NCBI GenBank assembly: GCA_036971715.1 | Contig: JAVHJL010000004.1 | Coordinates: 4,092,001 to 4,156,000 of the forward strand | Direction: 5' to 3' | DNA from: Arthrobotrys musiformis | Lineage: Eukaryota > Ascomycota > Orbiliomycetes > Orbiliales > Orbiliaceae | Length of the DNA: 64,000 nucleotides | Shown here: one piece after another, positions 36,667-47,863 of the stretch | Layout: every line of letters starts with the position of its first letter | Numbering within the stretch: the stretch's first letter is position 1 | The notes under the pieces: generated by a model | Told to the model about the DNA's origin: nothing | The model's database searches: none | The model's input: only the letters and a program-made list of their open reading frames with translations | Made by a program: the position numbers and the translations under genes

Positions 36667-39600
36667 AGCGAAGGATCCTTTCTAGAATTTCGAGTGTATG
36701 TAGGATCATGGCATATGGGTAGCGCTTAAGTTTTAGAAGCATCTATAGCCATTGGGTTTAATTTGGGAACACATTTAAAGCTTAGCTATGGGTTGGGATA
36801 CAAAATAAAAGTGGTCGGGGGCGGTCCCAATCCTACTCAGAAGCTAAGGGTGCTCCGGAGCGCTGAGCTCGGGTTACTATCGACGTCTTTCTTTCCCCTC
36901 AAGATCCTCTATATTGTTACCATCGAGAAAAATAATCTATTTGGGAGGAATTACCGGATACCTCTTAAAGGATCAAACGTCGAACCATATTGCGCGATCG
37001 ACATTGGCTACTGCTTTGCTGTGCTATTTTATATCTATAGACTACTGGTATCGGAATCTGGTCATATCCATATAGAAATATTCCTTTATTCAAAACTGTG
37101 CAAACTTTAAACAAGCGCGAGCGCTATGTTCCTCTTCCTAAGCCAATCCTTTAGCATTAGTAACTTTCCCGGCTTTGCGTTCCTTTCGAAAGATGTTGGT
37201 GGAAACCCATTCTATAGATCTAGAGTTTTCCCCGGATTATTTAGGATCTGCCTCCACTCATAAAGGCAAGTTTGGTCTGATGTTGTCTCTTACCTAGACC
37301 CGGGAGGGTTTGATGTAGGATTTTCATTATAGCTTCAAACGCGAGGATGGCGGTTCTAGGGATTTGGGTATGCAACTTGTCGCGGTGGTTGAGTGTACAA
37401 TATTTCCCTCGTATTCATTTATGTTTATTAGGATCTTTAAGGGAAAGGAGTAGGTTGCAGGTTTCGTAGTTTGCGTCCCCAGCCCTAGTGTTGGACCAAA
37501 GTACCGGGTGATTCTCTCCTCTTACGTACACCATGGGAGCTTGATAATCGACCCTGGCCTGGATCCAAGGCTAAATCGATCCTAAATGATAATTAATTAT
37601 GGCATCACGCACGCCGCTATTCAACCAATTCCTACTTTTTTAACGATAAAAACCAATATAATGCAATGTAATGTGGAATCAGAAAGCTCCTGAATCACTG
37701 TATACCGGGACGAATTGTAGATCCACTAATCGATTTATCAATTACGAATGCCAAAGCCGAAAGTTTAAGGAAGTGGGTTTGTTCTATATACCAAAACTGC
37801 CTTTCACATGATGCACCTATATTCTTATCTAATTTTGAGACGGGGCTGTTAAAACCACCATTCTACAACGAGTGCTGGTATGTATACAGCTGTTCGAATT
37901 AGTAATTCGGGTGTAGAAGCTGCCGCGGAGCCGTAGTATACAGTTGAACGTTTGGAGCGAGCCCGCTGATAGAATTTAGGCTGCGTGCTATCTTTTGTCC
38001 TTCTAGATTTGAACCGCCTTACTCCTTTTCGAACAATATGGTCATTTTCACACCTTTTCTTACATACGGTCTAGTTGATCCCATTTCACGATCGTTATTT
38101 TCGAAATTTCGTTGCAACTTTGACTTGCATTGGAAGCTTCCTTTTGCTTGTGTATGGAAGGTATAGACTTTGCCAACCGATATATCGGAATATATAGGTA
38201 TATACACGTATGGACTTGACTAATTTGCGATGTGATGCCGTTAAATGCAGGTAGTTATAAGTGAATCTCAGATCAGATGATCAATGTACCACTATAGATA
38301 TATTTTTGGTAGATATAGTAGCGTATCAGAAATTCGAAAATGTCAAATATATCAATCGACCTACAATAAAGGGTTTTCTAACGATGAGATGTTGATTACA
38401 CTGTACTGGCCCCGTAGCAATACATATACCCAGCTTGACGTCGATATTCGCTATTTGCAATTGGCAAACTAAGCTCCCTAATTTGGCAGCGGGTTTGCAA
38501 GACTGGGTCTTGTACACGAGAGGAATCTGATAATATTATTTTGATATTTAAATTCGCCCTAAAGGGAGCTTGGGATTCCAGAAGCTAGTGGGTTATTTTC
38601 CGTAGCGGTGCCAGACGTAGGTACTAGTCAACCCTTTAAACATAAATCTTGACCATGCGAAATAAAGAAACCAGATCTAAGCACTCATGTCGTCAAAGCT
38701 ATAAAGAAATCTAGATGTCTTAGAGTCATATTACAATTGGGATATTGCCAATATTTCGGGCCACTTGTTATTGGGTCTATCCGAGATGCCTAGTCGCATT
38801 CAAATATGATACTGAAGATCAACATGAGCAAATTTTCAAAGGACTTCGACTAGGTATACGATATGCATATAATTGTCTAGATCTAAGCTAAGGCTAGAAT
38901 ATTTTATCACTACCGAATCCAAAAAGCCATATTTTTGACCGACTTGGCCAGGCCTATACATAGATTTATACAACATGATTCCGCCCGTACATCGGCGCAC
39001 CTTCCTCGAGTGTATGTAATTATGGGCCGATATAGACTTGGAAGGTAGCCTGGAAAGCTCTCGTGAGCCGCCCAATCTGACTCAAATGTGCAGATATTTG
39101 GGGTCAAAGTTTGAGACGAAAAGAGGGCCACCAGGGCTATAGCTAGCATCAAATCCCGCCGGCCCTATCTTGAAATACACAGGTTTAAATGCCTAAGTAA
39201 TACTATGTTATGCATAATTATGTCCATATGCCATATGTATTGTTGGTCAATTGGTGTCGTGAGGGCAACGTATCGAATCTCTACATTTCGATCCATTGTT
39301 GGAATGTATTAATTGTGCATATTCTTGAATTTGCTCACTCGCAGTGGCTATCATCAGCCTGGGGGGATATGATGCGTCACGTCACGGCCATGGCCTAGCT
39401 TAGATGGGGGCTGTAGGATAGGAGCAATTGACGTTATTCTAGGTTACACCAACACGTGCCTGGTAGGATTGTTGCTAGTACAGTAGTTGAGCTGCAGTTC
39501 TGGTTTCTATTGATGTATTTTTATCCCATGCCAACATCCAATTGCAACCTCGATCTTCCCCTTTAAATTTCCTTTCTCTTGAGCCGCTATCTGGCCCATA

Positions 39601-39705
39601 TACATCACGAACCCTTTTCATCGCGCAAGCCAAACCACACATAATAAAGTCTATATTCGAGGGACCTCACTCTTATACATTATACCGGGTTAACTTCTCC
39701 AAAAG

Positions 39706-40706
39706 ATGTGGGGATACGAAGTTTATATATACTCTCTCTTTTTATTCGCATTTGCAACTCAGAGTCAAATAACGCCACCAGAACCGCCAGCGATTTATTT
39801 GGGCGATACGGAAGATACTATCGACGGATATGTGCTTTCGCCTAGTTTCTTTTTTACTGGTTCTCTCTACGTACACTGCGTTCCGCCCCTTCTGATATCT
39901 CTCTTCGTATGTCGGGGCAACCGCAAGATCAAACCATCCGCGAGCTTCTGGGATTTTTTCGAGGGTCGGAATTTAGAAACAATGAGAAACATGGAAAAAG
40001 TCGAACGTCGGCAACGGTTATGCAAAAAGAAATGTCGATGTGACCCAGAAACTGGGCTCCTTTCGATTTCTACCTCGCCGTCCACGGGTCCCAGATGTGA
40101 CAAGGAGCAATATGCAGCTCTCTGCAGGGATGTATTTTGTAAGTGGGCTTCTTGACATAAAAACTATCATTTTGGCATCGAAACTTCTTTTACTTGTCTC
40201 GCATATGCATACCCAGCCAACCTGGTAATAGCACTAAATTATTACTTCCTCCTTGTTCATATGTAGATAAATTTGATTATTAGGCTTCTCGGCTGCTGCC
40301 TGTAGGGTATATATGTGGCTGATACTCGAATACTAATTCATGGGTTTTACTCGTTATAGTATGTAACTGCCGTACCGAGCTAGGTCAGCCAGAGCCTTTG
40401 CCCGGAATTGCCGTCGCTGAATATATAGAAGCAATTGGTCGAATACCAGATTCTATTTTCTATAGCCCTGAAAATGAAGGTTGGAGTTGGTCCCCCCTCA
40501 AAGATCTCGGTGGGGAGACCCCCCAGCGCCACGGCTTCGACACCTTGATACTAGAGCCTACATACCCATATCCTAGGTATGGGGAACCGGAAATGGCTCC
40601 AGATCTTCAAGGTCCGGAGGAGGTTCTATATGAACAAACCGAGCGTTATGAACTCGATCGGGTTATGTTTACGCTCCAATACGCCGGAGGATTGATCTTT
40701 CGATAA
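39706..40706 (+). CDS. Cys-containing secreted protein, unknown function
   Basis: Exon 1 is 39706-40138 and exon 2 is 40360-40706. The 221-nt intron has GTAAGT, a perfect TACTAAT branch site and TTATAG, joined in phase 1, giving 259 aa. Residues 1-20 are a signal peptide (YIYSLFLFAFATQS, then QITPPEPP). The core is Cys-rich: CKKKCRCDPETG, then RCDKEQYAALC and, across the splice, a C-x-C. This C-C-x-C ... C ... C ... C-x-C layout recurs in secreted proteins of filamentous fungi. Exon 2 is acidic and rich in Pro and Tyr. An internal hydrophobic stretch (VPPLLISLFV, about residue 60-70) could be a membrane helix or part of an unrecognised in-frame 57-nt intron (GTACAC to CGCAAG, about 39870-39926) with a CTGAT branch-like site. 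The family is not recognised. Confidence 0.7.
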
Positions 40707-42628
40707 ACTGTCCGAGAGTACCTTTAAAGCTTTTCGGCAGATGGGTACTAGTTGTTATTGTGTTAGGATCACAGTTCGCGTATAAGCTTTTAAATTCTCT
40801 TGATATTATAATTGTAATTTTTTCACGTTACTTTGTACTATTATTTGTATTATTCGCCTAGTTCTATTACAGATGTATAGGTCCAATCCGGGTGAGGCTG
40901 GGAATGAGGCTAGGTTCATGTTTTTTTTATATATATAGGATCTCAAGATATTTCTACAAATACTATTTCTTGCAAGGTGAACTCTCTGTGGCGTCTTGAT
41001 ACGCGTATACGGGGCAAGTTTGGCCGGGATGGATCTTTTATCCTATAATATATACACCCTTCTTCGATACTTAAGATGGCCGGCAGTTTTATAAGGCCGA
41101 AGCACTAATTGATATTTCTTAATTAGATCTATTCTTTATGGAGTACGCACAATTCGACGGATCCTTTAGCAGGCTCCTCGAACGGTTTGCGACGTACATT
41201 TTTAAATTTTGTTGGTTATCTGTTATTTCAATGAAAACACCCACACCATGCTCCATCCGACTAGATTCCGGCCAATTTCCTAACGCCTGATCTATCTAAA
41301 GCGTCAATATCTTAAGATTGAATAGAAGTTCAGGCCTTCTACACCTCTGTTTGCCGCTTCCAATTTAGATGTTGAATCCTCCTAGCTCCCCAGGGTCTGG
41401 ATTCGAGACAACCTTCCAACATGTCAACAAGTTGCAAGATGCACGCCAGTTCTAGCTCTTGCGTTTTCTAAGCAATCCAATCTGTGGAACGGGTCCGCGG
41501 ACCAACCCTGGGATGCTCTAGATTGCACTGCCCCAGGGATGCTTATTTGAAGGTCTTGAATTCGAATAGCATTGGCAACTTGCGTTATCATCATAGTGGT
41601 TGGGCTCAAGTACTTAAGTTTGGCACCCAAGCCAAGTATGGCAACAGTATATATATTTTCCTAGTTGGCATTATGCATCAGGTGCCTAGTTTCAACTGTG
41701 AGCAGCTACTCGGGTCTCGGACGTCGGACTAGGCCTGCACTCGAAAATGAAGTATATATATGGAGGAATTCTCATGAGATGCTTTTTGAACTTGGACGCT
41801 TTAGGGTCCTGTCTTGCCTGCCATTCTAATTTTAGTTGCTCGTTGGAACATATGTTAACATGTCTAGCACTATAGCACTGCGATTCATAGTTAGGTTATA
41901 TATGGGATCCGCCGTGGGTTTGGCTATTGGAAGCATTGGTGGCGATGTCTACACAGGCTAAACCTGGACTCGTATTCTCCTGTTATACTATATTACCTAG
42001 AATATGTTGCGTACTCGTTTTTTGGAGGCTGAGCATAACAGGTAGAGCACAAGTATATATATACGTATACCTGCACAGCCCTCCAACGGACGAAGTATTA
42101 GTTAGGGTTTGAAACAGTTACCCGAGCATATCCCTGCTTCATGAACTAGTATTTCAATAGCTATAATTACGACTTGAGAAGGACTTAGTATTATATTCGC
42201 TACTGTCGTATTGGTTTGAATTCTAAGTTAACTCTAAATTTGTTTTAAGTAATTATTATATGTAGTCGGACGGTTTACTGCGAGAGTTGAAAAAATAAGG
42301 CACAGAACGACAAAGCAAGTTGTTTTTATCCCTAGCTGAAAACAAAAAGAGGCTGTCTGTATTTATGATGCTGGCTAGATGGTGCTCGAAATCTCTCACT
42401 ACAGCTATACATAGTGGGAATGGTCAATTGCGTTGATGCTTCGGACGCTGCGGATGGAATTAACCAGCGCCGGATCCGATCACGGTCAAGATACTGGCGT
42501 CGCTGAATCAGGAAAATTGGCCTCATTTTGCGAATTAATGGGACAAATGGCCTTGCTGTGCTCTCTAAAGCCACTAGAAGGAAGGTTATAGTCTTCGAAA
42601 GAGAAATATGCATACATATGCTGGTGTG

Positions 42629-42658
42629 CACCCCTGTGGTCTGGGTACGAGACAAGCT
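42629..42658. repeat. Longest copy of the dispersed GTAC-centred word
   Basis: Thirty bases match the reverse complement of 12300-12329 at 29 positions. The core is GTCTGGGTACGAGACAA. Confidence 0.65.
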
Positions 42659-43546
42659 GGTGTGGTTAAAATGTGTTTTTAGATAGGTACTTAATACCCA
42701 CAATAATGATCCTTAATATCTCATAATCAAGAATAGAAGTAAAATAAAGGAGCAGAGAACACAGAAGAGAAAATAAAGACTAAAGAAAATGGATGGTTGT
42801 TCGTATATATCCCGAGGAAACCGGCCGGCATGCAGCAACAATTGGCAGATCCATTGAGCGTACGAATTGCAATGGTGTCCTAGCTATGTTCGGGACATAA
42901 ATAATAATCCCTTCTTCTTTCCCTCAGAGTAAGCGCTATTTCTTGTTAGAATTTAATTCGACCATGTGAGATATAGGTCAATCTCGACCTTGATATCATG
43001 ATGTCAATGACGCCCTCGAATATATAGCTTGTGTATTTGAGCTTGGTCTTATGTTTAAAAGGCACCCCCGCCAAAGCAAATAACCCCCCCGCAGCTAGGA
43101 GTCAACTTAGCGGGGCGGGTCGGCTGTGGTTGCTTTTTCGCATTCCGATCCAGGTTAAAGCACATGTCCGATTTCCCCCATCTTCGAGTTCTACCTACTT
43201 CTTATGTATGTTGCCCCACGGCATGTTCGCAGCTTTAACCCTCGGCATGGTAATTAACGGAAAGGGTAGGTGTGGGGTGCAGGGCAGGATGCCAGTGCTG
43301 GTGACACCACGATATCGATATCTGTGAAATTCTCTACCGGCATACCCGCGTTAGATTAATCGAACGTGCATGCACCTTACATGCATTCTATTATCTATTA
43401 TATCATCGTAGCTACAATAGGATATCTGATATTGTATATACTGTAATATACTTAGGTATATGGGTAGTGTCGGACATGAGCGAGTGTTATATACCGGCCA
43501 GAAGGAGCAAAAGCGGATGTGTTGCGGGATGTGTTGTGCTGCAGGT

Positions 43547-43556
43547 ATGATGCCAT
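43547..43556 (+). promoter_or_regulatory. Putative CYS3/MetR bZIP site upstream of MET2
   Basis: ATGATGCCAT matches the fungal sulfur-regulator consensus ATGRYRYCAT, about 620 bp before the MET2 start. The motif is expected about once per 65 kb by chance, and a second match (ATGATGTCAT, about 14043-14052) sits in gene-free DNA, so the position upstream of a sulfur gene is the main support. Confidence 0.45.
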
Positions 43557-44172
43557 CCATGCAACACATTAGTTGCTCCGGGAACGGCCAATGAGGGAAA
43601 TCTCTGGCTGCGAACTCGGCGTGTGATTGGGCAGCCCAATAAAGGCAGCCCCCAACTTGGATACGTAACAAACTTCCTCCGCAGGAAAGCATCGATGCAG
43701 CTTCTTGCAGTTGACATCGCATTCAACAATCTGCCATGGCTGTCGACACTCGTCTGACCGCTTGAATCGCCTCAAAACCACCTGACTGCTCCCATCGACC
43801 ATCATGACCTTCACCGAGACTTCATTCTTTGCTTTTTCCAAGGCAAACTACAGAGGGAACCCTTAGGCCCATTCGTTCGCATCAGATTTCCATATATATA
43901 TTCAATACAATCTGCTTATCTATCGATCTATCTACCTATCACGCATATATAACTACATCTACATATCTCAGACTCATAGTCACAAGTATACACATACGCA
44001 CATAACATCGACCAAAAGGGAAGCGTCGAAAGGATCACGGGCTTCGTCGAAATAAGCTTTGCTGCCACACTACCATCGTACCTGCCACGCCACTGCTACC
44101 CGGGGTTGATAGCTTAAATTTATAAAACAAACCAAAATTGCCTCAAGAAAAGCTCTCATACGCCAATCTTGG

Positions 44173-46035
44173 ATGTTTCGGCCTCTCTCTGCGGTTTCAT
44201 CTCGAGCTTACAGACTATCTCTACTCAAAATTCCTGTGCAACGTATTCGCTCGGTGCCTAGTTCGTTCTATATGACGACTCTATCTAAGTCTTTATCTCC
44301 CCGGATCCTTCATCGACAGGCATTCCACTCCGAGGCCAAGAAAACCACAATAGCAGCTCAAATGCCGGCGACCTCAATCACAATGACCGCAACGCCTGCA
44401 CATCTGCCAGGCCCGGCTCATGCTCATAAATACGGTTCGTTAATCCCTTCTATGCCTTTTTTTTCCCGTTGCAAATATCATCTTGGGGCCGCCTCACAAA
44501 ATTTATTTGTCAAATGTTGCATATATAACGCTCGTTGAAATTAGAGTCGGGAAATTTATTCCTAATTTATATATGGATTATATGGGATCGCTAATATTTG
44601 CGCTTTTGTTACTCTTTTGCAGCTCATGAGACTTCACAGCCTTCGAACCCGTTTTCACGGTTCCTTACACAATCTTACTGCATCGTCCCAAGCTTTACTT
44701 TGGAGTCTGGAGTTACTCTAAAGGATGCCCCTGTCGCTTACAAGACGTTCGGCGAACTGTCCCCATCTGGTGATAATGTTATGGTAGTCTGCCATGCACT
44801 TACGGGAGGTGCGGATGTCGGAGATTGGTGGGAGCCACTTTTGGGGCCTGGAAAAGCCTTGGATACCGCGAGATTTTTCATCATCTGTTTGAATAACCTT
44901 GGGTCCCCTTATGGATCTGTCAGTCCGGTTACCACGAACCCAGGGACCGGAGAGCCCTACGGCCCTGAATTTCCTTTAACAACCATTCGTGATGACGCTA
45001 GACTCCATAAACTGGTTCTTGAGGACCTTGGAATCGAGGAGGTTGCCATCGTGATCGGAGGGAGCCTCGGCGGAATGATTGCTCTTGAATGGGCCTATTT
45101 TGGCAAATACGTTCGAAACATTGTGGCTTTGGCGACATCTGCTAGGAATTCTGCGTGGTGTATCAGCTGGGGCGAGGCCCAACGCCAGAGCATCTATAGC
45201 GACCCTGTTTACGGTTAGTTTCTCAATATCCCGAGATGCATCTATACGGGGCAGGAGAGGCTTACGGATTTCTATAGATGACGGTTACTATGACCCATTG
45301 CACCAACCAGTAGCAGGCCTTGCTGCAGCTCGCATGAGCGCTCTGCTGACCTACCGTTCTCGCAATTCGTACGAATCTCGCTTTGGACGGAACGCGCCGG
45401 ACCCATCTCGAGTCACGCATCAAGCCGGCGTTCGACCACCTTCAAGCCCGTCCGAAGAACACTGGGCGAATCACAACGAGGGTTTCAGCGCAGGAAGGAA
45501 GCTGCAGTCAGCTCCGGGTTCTCCTGTTGCTTCCAAAACAAATGGGGATTACAACAGGCGACACAAAAGCCCCATGTTCTCAGCACAAACTTACCTTCGC
45601 TACCACGCTGACAAATTCGTCAAGCGTTTTGATGCGAATTGCTATATCGCAACCTCCAGAAAGATGGATACACATGATGTGAGCCGTGGGAGGGCGGATA
45701 GCGTTGCCGAAGCACTTGGAATGATCGAGCAACCTGCGCTGATCGTGGGCATTGAAAGTGACGGATTGTTTCCATTTTCTGAGCAACAGGAGTTGGCTAA
45801 ATACATCCCAAACGCACAACTAAGTACGATTTACAGCCCTGAGGGACATGATGCGTTCTTAATCGAATTCAAAACTGTCAATGAGGCCATTCTGGGATTT
45901 ATGAATGAGGTTCTTCCGGATATCATGGAGAGAGAAGTGAAGGGGAGTGCCAACGGGGCATCGAACACGGAGGTTGGAGACGCTAAAAAGACGAGCTTTT
46001 TTGGAGCAGCAGAGGTGGATATTGTTTCTTGGTAA
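44173..46035 (+). CDS. MET2: Homoserine O-acetyltransferase
   Basis: Transfers acetyl from acetyl-CoA to homoserine, giving O-acetylhomoserine for methionine/cysteine synthesis. Exons are 44173-44434, 44623-45213 and 45278-46035; introns of 188 and 64 nt are both phase 1. The product is 536 aa. It is an alpha/beta-hydrolase with the family's VVCHALTGGADVGDWW segment, LNNLGSPYGSVSP, and the nucleophile elbow GGSLGGM (S235). The other members of the triad are D446 (ESDGLF) and H475 (EGHDAF). Both splices restore conserved text (Y-A-HETSQPSNPF and VYDDGYYDP). A Ser-rich insertion lies at about residues 325-385. Residues 1-70 are rich in Arg, Ser and Leu and lack acidic residues (FRPLSAVSSRAYRLSLLK), resembling a mitochondrial presequence; yeast Met2 lacks this. 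Confidence 0.95.
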
Positions 46036-46763
46036 AGGAAATGGATAGAAAGGGAATGGGTAGAAGGGAGTTGGGTTGTAGATAGACGTGGTCGATTTGA
46101 GGATTCGATGCCGTCCTGTATTTTATAAAACTTATGCTATGGAGCGAAAATGCGTACAAATTGAACAACTAAAAGTTCTAAATGAATCTTATATCTGCTT
46201 TCCTTATGGCTGGGCTATCCCCCACGTTTCGAATAAGATGCTTTCAAACCGAATAATTATAAGAGCTTGTTGCAATTTGTGCGTTGCACGACACATGGAT
46301 CTGGGACAGGGAAACGGCTAAGCGAGCCGAAAGTTACCTCGGTCCAGACACAACGAACTCCAGGTTTATACCTTTTGCGCGCGTCGAGAGGGTGTTCGTG
46401 ATCTAGTTGGCTTCCCGAATTCCCCCCTTGTTCCCTCTCTGAATGACCCGCTGAAACTCTCCGCCGATACCCTTGACTTGATACCCATAGACGCCGTAAA
46501 GTTGATCCGGTTTCATCGGCTAGGCCGGACCGAAAGACGGGAAAGCCGAGTGTCGCGATATATATCATTTCCCCAGACACCCTGTTTTGACTTGTCCTCC
46601 TTTTCGACTTGCAGTTCTCCGCATTTTCCCCAGGTTTTCTTTCTGGCACAATTAGACTTGATTTGCCTTCCCCGGGAAATTTAAATCATCCTTAGATCTT
46701 TATCTCTCTTTTTTATTTTGTTGGACATAGATTTAGAAGATCCAGTAGACATAAACATAAACC
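46036..46763. other. Intergenic region, MET2 3' side and SPS19-type gene promoter
   Basis: This 728-bp stretch separates two same-strand genes. A CCTCGG hexamer at 46337-46342 matches the FarA/FarB fatty-acid response core; a pyrimidine-rich stretch lies just before the next start codon. No gene is supported. Confidence 0.5.
46337..46342 (+). promoter_or_regulatory. Possible FarA/FarB site (CCTCGG)
   Basis: The CCTCGG core bound by fatty-acid regulators in Aspergillus lies about 420 bp upstream of a peroxisomal beta-oxidation gene. A hexamer of this kind occurs by chance in about a third of such regions, so the call is weak. Confidence 0.25.
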
Positions 46764-47863
46764 ATGTCGAAGCCAGCTGTTCCGTTCCCGCCAGAGAATG
46801 AGCTTTACTCCAATGCCTGGGCAAAGGATATCTTTAGTAAGTACACCATATCTTTCGAACACATTTTTAAATCAAGAACTATTAACTAACACGGCCCACC
46901 ACAACTAGAGGGCAAAGTCGTCTTCTGCACCGGCGGCGCCGGCACCATCTGCTCCGGCCAAGTTCGAGCTCTCGTAAGCCTGGGAGCCGACGCCGCGATC
47001 CTCGGTCGCCGCGAAGCAAACACCCAGGCCGTAGCCGCCGAAATCGCCAAAGTCCGACCGGGATCCAAAGTCATCGGCTTCGGCTGCGACGTACGAGACT
47101 ACAACGCCCTCGTCGGCGCAGTAGAAGCCACTGTCAAAGAACTGGGAAGAATCGACTTTTTGATCTGTGGTGCTGCCGGAAACTTCCTGAGCACCATCGA
47201 GGGATTGTCCAGTAATGCGTTTAAAACGGTCGTGGATATCGATCTTTTGGGATCTTATAATACCGTTAAGGCCTGTCTTCCGGAATTGAGGAAGACGAAG
47301 GGTAGGATTATTTTTGTGTCTGCTACGTTTCATTATACCGGTACCGCATTACAGGCGCACGTTGGAGCCGCGAAGGCGGGGATTGATGCGTTATCCAATA
47401 CTTTGGCGTTGGAGTTGGGGCCGGCGGGGATTACGTCCAATATCATCGCTCCCGGGGCTATTGCGAATACCGAGGGTATGGAACGGTTGGCGCCGAAGAA
47501 TATGATCCCTGAGGAAATGAAGAAGAATCCAGCCAAGTTGAACCCGTTGGGGAGATGGGGAACCGTTAGCGAAGTTGCGGATTCCACGATTTTCCTGTTT
47601 AGTGAGGCTGGGCGGTATGTTAATGGCGTTACTTTGGTTGTTGGTGAGTATTCCTCCATCCCCGTTCCTTTGTTTTACTTCATCTCGCGGATATGGGTTG
47701 GAAATGGGTATGCTAATGTTTATGATTTATAGATGGTGGAAGCTGGAGAAACAGCAACTCTATCGCCAACTTTTTGTACCCTCAGATCTTCCAGCCGGGT
47801 GCTGAGAACTTTGATTTCATGACGGCAAAGGGAGCGAAGAAGCCAAAGGATAGCAAGCTCTGA
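46764..47863 (+). CDS. SPS19: Peroxisomal 2,4-dienoyl-CoA reductase (SPS19 type)
   Basis: NADPH-dependent SDR that removes double bonds at even positions of unsaturated fatty acyl-CoAs during peroxisomal beta-oxidation. Exons are 46764-46836, 46909-47643 and 47733-47863; introns of 72 and 89 nt are both phase 1, with CTAAC or CTAAT branch sites. The product is 312 aa. The cofactor motif is CTGGAGTICSGQ (residues 31-42), then CGAAGNF, VSATFHYTGTALQAHVGAAKAG with the retained Lys but without the classical Tyr of YxxxK, as in the dienoyl-CoA reductase subfamily. The last exon supplies DGGSW and the C terminus KDSKL, a canonical PTS1 peroxisomal signal. Length matches the family (about 290-320 aa). 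Confidence 0.93.

Larger units (their letters stand above)
32400..39705. other. 7.3-kb gene-poor block
   Basis: The first few hundred bases are the 3' region of the preceding gene. The rest has only short overlapping frames apart from one 221-codon minus-strand frame at 36001-36666 (separate entry). It includes an (AT)n run, a copy of the dispersed GTAC-centred word at 33133-33149, and many TATA-type words. Confidence 0.45.
40707..44172. other. Intergenic region upstream of MET2
   Basis: This 3.5-kb region has no supported gene. It carries one copy of the dispersed GTAC-centred word (42629-42658) and a CYS3/MetR-type site (43547-43556). A 90-codon minus-strand frame at 43569-43841 has no recognisable domain and lies within the presumed MET2 promoter; I do not call it. 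Confidence 0.5.

Noticed and set aside
36763..37110. 115-codon + strand frame
   Set aside because: No domain or splice signals; composition like the surrounding AT-rich spacer.
42332..42703. 123-codon minus-strand frame sharing SRTQTT with a frame at 33027-33236
   Set aside because: Both shared segments are translations of the dispersed word in the same phase.
43569..43841. 90-codon minus-strand frame upstream of MET2
   Set aside because: No domain, no splice partner, and it overlaps the putative MET2 promoter site region; kept only as a possibility.
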